The position numbers and the translations under genes were made by a program. The notes beneath the pieces are model-generated. The model did no database searches and had not been told where the DNA came from. It was given only the letters and a program-made list of their open reading frames with translations. Source: Citrobacter sp. Marseille-Q6884 (lineage in GTDB: Bacteria > Pseudomonadota > Gammaproteobacteria > Enterobacterales > Enterobacteriaceae). From it: a DNA stretch of 64,000 bases. Of this stretch, positions 62,771-64,000 are shown piece after piece; within the stretch, counting starts at the first letter, position 1; each line of letters opens with the position of its first letter. The stretch is from assembly GCF_945906775.1 (NCBI RefSeq), contig NZ_CAMDRE010000001.1, positions 2,604,001-2,668,000 of the forward strand. The letters are read 5' to 3'.

Positions 62771-63823
62771 ATGAATTATCAGAACGACGATTTACGCATT
62801 AAAGAGATCAACGAGTTATTACCGCCAGTCGCACTGTTGGAAAAATTCCCCGCTACTGAAAATGCCGCAAACACGGTAGCCCATGCCCGCAAAGCGATTC
62901 ATAAAATTCTGAAAGGAAGCGACGATCGTTTGCTGGTCGTCATTGGGCCATGCTCAATTCATGATCCGGCAGCCGCGAAAGAGTATGCTTCTCGCCTGCT
63001 GGCATTGCGTGAAGAGTTAAAAGACGAACTTGAAATTGTGATGCGCGTCTATTTTGAAAAGCCGCGTACCACTGTGGGTTGGAAAGGGCTCATTAACGAT
63101 CCGCATATGGACGGCAGCTTCCAGATCAACGACGGCCTGCGTATTGCGCGTAAGTTACTGCTGGATATCAACGATAGCGGCTTGCCGGCGGCAGGTGAAT
63201 TCCTGGATATGATCACCCCACAGTATCTCGCTGATCTGATGAGCTGGGGCGCAATCGGAGCGCGTACAACAGAGTCTCAGGTTCACCGTGAGCTGGCGTC
63301 AGGGCTTTCTTGTCCGGTTGGTTTTAAAAACGGTACTGATGGCACAATCAAAGTTGCCATTGATGCTATCAACGCCGCAGGTGCGCCGCATTGTTTCCTG
63401 TCTGTGACCAAATGGGGTCATTCCGCGATTGTGAATACCAGTGGTAATGGCGATTGCCATATCATTTTGCGCGGCGGCAAAGAGCCGAATTACAGTGCCC
63501 AACACGTTGCTGACGTGAAAGAAGGGCTGGTCAAAGCGGGTCTCTCTCCGCAGGTTATGATCGACTTCAGCCATGCGAACTCCAGCAAGCAGTTCAAAAA
63601 GCAGATGGATGTTGCCAAAGACGTTTGCGGACAGGTTGCTGGTGGTGAAAAAGCGATTATTGGCGTGATGATTGAAAGTCATCTGGTGGAAGGTAACCAG
63701 AACCCGGATAACGGTGAACCGCTGACCTACGGTAAGAGCATTACCGATGCCTGCATTGGCTGGGAAGACACGGATGCGGTGTTGCGTCAGCTGGCGAATG
63801 CGGTTAAAGCGCGTCGCGGCTAA
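62771..63823 (+). CDS. aroG: DAHP synthase, phenylalanine-sensitive
   Basis: 350 residues from the ATG at 62771, matching the E. coli start MNYQNDDLRIKEINELLPP. Contains the FVIGPCSIHD-type motif (VVIGPCSIHDPAAAKEY), KPRTTVGWKG and the metal-site residues. Condenses PEP and erythrose-4-phosphate, the first step of the shikimate pathway. Confidence 0.98.
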   Translation: MNYQNDDLRIKEINELLPPVALLEKFPATENAANTVAHARKAIHKILKGSDDRLLVVIGPCSIHDPAAAKEYASRLLALREELKDELEIVMRVYFEKPRTTVGWKGLINDPHMDGSFQINDGLRIARKLLLDINDSGLPAAGEFLDMITPQYLADLMSWGAIGARTTESQVHRELASGLSCPVGFKNGTDGTIKVAIDAINAAGAPHCFLSVTKWGHSAIVNTSGNGDCHIILRGGKEPNYSAQHVADVKEGLVKAGLSPQVMIDFSHANSSKQFKKQMDVAKDVCGQVAGGEKAIIGVMIESHLVEGNQNPDNGEPLTYGKSITDACIGWEDTDAVLRQLANAVKARRG

Positions 63824-63846
63824 GGATTTAGCTTCACTGAGAATAA

Positions 63847-63871
63847 AAAAGCGTGGATTTTCCACGCTTTT
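63847..63871. terminator. Bidirectional terminator between aroG and gpmA
   Basis: AAAAGCGTGGA/TCCACGCTTTT stem with a 3-base loop in the gap between convergent genes. Confidence 0.88.
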
Positions 63872-63889
63872 CTATTTAAGGCGAAGAAA

Positions 63890-64000
63890 TTACTTCGCTT
63901 TGCCCTGGTTGGCGACGGCCGCCGCTTTAGCTGCGATCTCGTCAGCATTACCCAGATAGTAATGTTTGATCGGCTTGAAGTTTTCATCGAACTCATACAC
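63890..64000 (-). CDS. gpmA: Phosphoglycerate mutase (2,3-BPG dependent), C-terminal end
   Basis: 36 residues read from the window edge to a TAA at 63892-63890, ending GNADEIAAKAAAVANQGKAK, the C-terminus of enterobacterial GpmA. The start lies outside the window. Glycolytic interconversion of 3- and 2-phosphoglycerate. Confidence 0.93.
   Translation of the reverse strand: MYEFDENFKPIKHYYLGNADEIAAKAAAVANQGKAK

Noticed and set aside
1..64000. CRISPR arrays
   Set aside because: The only tandem repeats are the 155-bp tRNA-derived units, the TolA codon repeats and REP elements; none has the spacer-repeat form.

Overview
The window is enterobacterial chromosome, most like Citrobacter or a near relative in the Citrobacter/Salmonella/Escherichia group. 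The backbone runs sucD - (accessory genes) - cydABX-ybgE - ybgC-tolQRAB-pal-cpoB - tRNA-Lys/Val cluster - (accessory genes) - nadA-pnuC - zitB - ybgS - aroG - gpmA, which is the E. coli/Salmonella gene order. Two large accessory blocks interrupt it. The genus call is inference: it rests on product similarity and on a 3-methylaspartase that carries every catalytic residue, at the published numbering, of the Citrobacter amalonaticus enzyme.

Block 1 (about 0.4-14.7 kb) is a glutamate-catabolism cluster with backbone-like composition. On the minus strand it holds a B12-dependent glutamate mutase (glmS, glmE) with its reactivating factor (glmL), methylaspartate ammonia-lyase, a DUF1446/DUF4387 pair, a dicarboxylate/amino-acid symporter, an exported glutaminase, a class I fumarase/mesaconase (FumD type) and a corrinoid adenosyltransferase. 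A LysR regulator, a PocR-like AraC regulator and a uroporphyrinogen-III methyltransferase (siroheme/B12 precursor) lie beside it. Together they suggest glutamine to glutamate to 3-methylaspartate to mesaconate to citramalate, with cofactor supply built in.

The middle (15-25 kb) is ordinary backbone: cytochrome bd oxidase and the Tol-Pal envelope system. Five tRNA genes follow (Lys, Val, Lys, Lys, Lys). The last tRNA-Lys is followed by a tandem 155-bp repeat that re-creates the tRNA 3' end and a terminator in each copy, resembling the rtT repeats of E. coli tyrT.

Block 2 (about 26.4-58.95 kb) is a strongly A+T-rich type III secretion island of the SPI-1/Mxi-Spa family, inserted between the tRNA cluster and nadA. 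A minus-strand operon encodes the inner rings and needle (prgHIJK-orgAB type). A long plus-strand operon encodes a pilotin candidate, an InvF-like activator, secretin, gatekeeper, export apparatus, ATPase, sorting platform, a lytic transglycosylase and a SipD-like tip protein. Downstream are an RcsB-like regulator, a full-length IspG paralogue, three unrecognised or novel effector-like proteins, the SicA/SipB/SipC translocon, a large SipA-like protein with repeated tail motifs, and an IacP-like acyl carrier protein. No hilA, hilC/D, integrase or intact transposase is visible.

The most interesting material is in block 2: the isoprenoid-enzyme paralogue in a virulence island, a SipA relative that seems to have swapped the globular actin-binding domain for repeats of the terminal arm, and a polyproline protein with a WH2-like segment. 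Also notable are a probable internal start giving a short SctQ form and several small genes at positions where SPI-1 has none.
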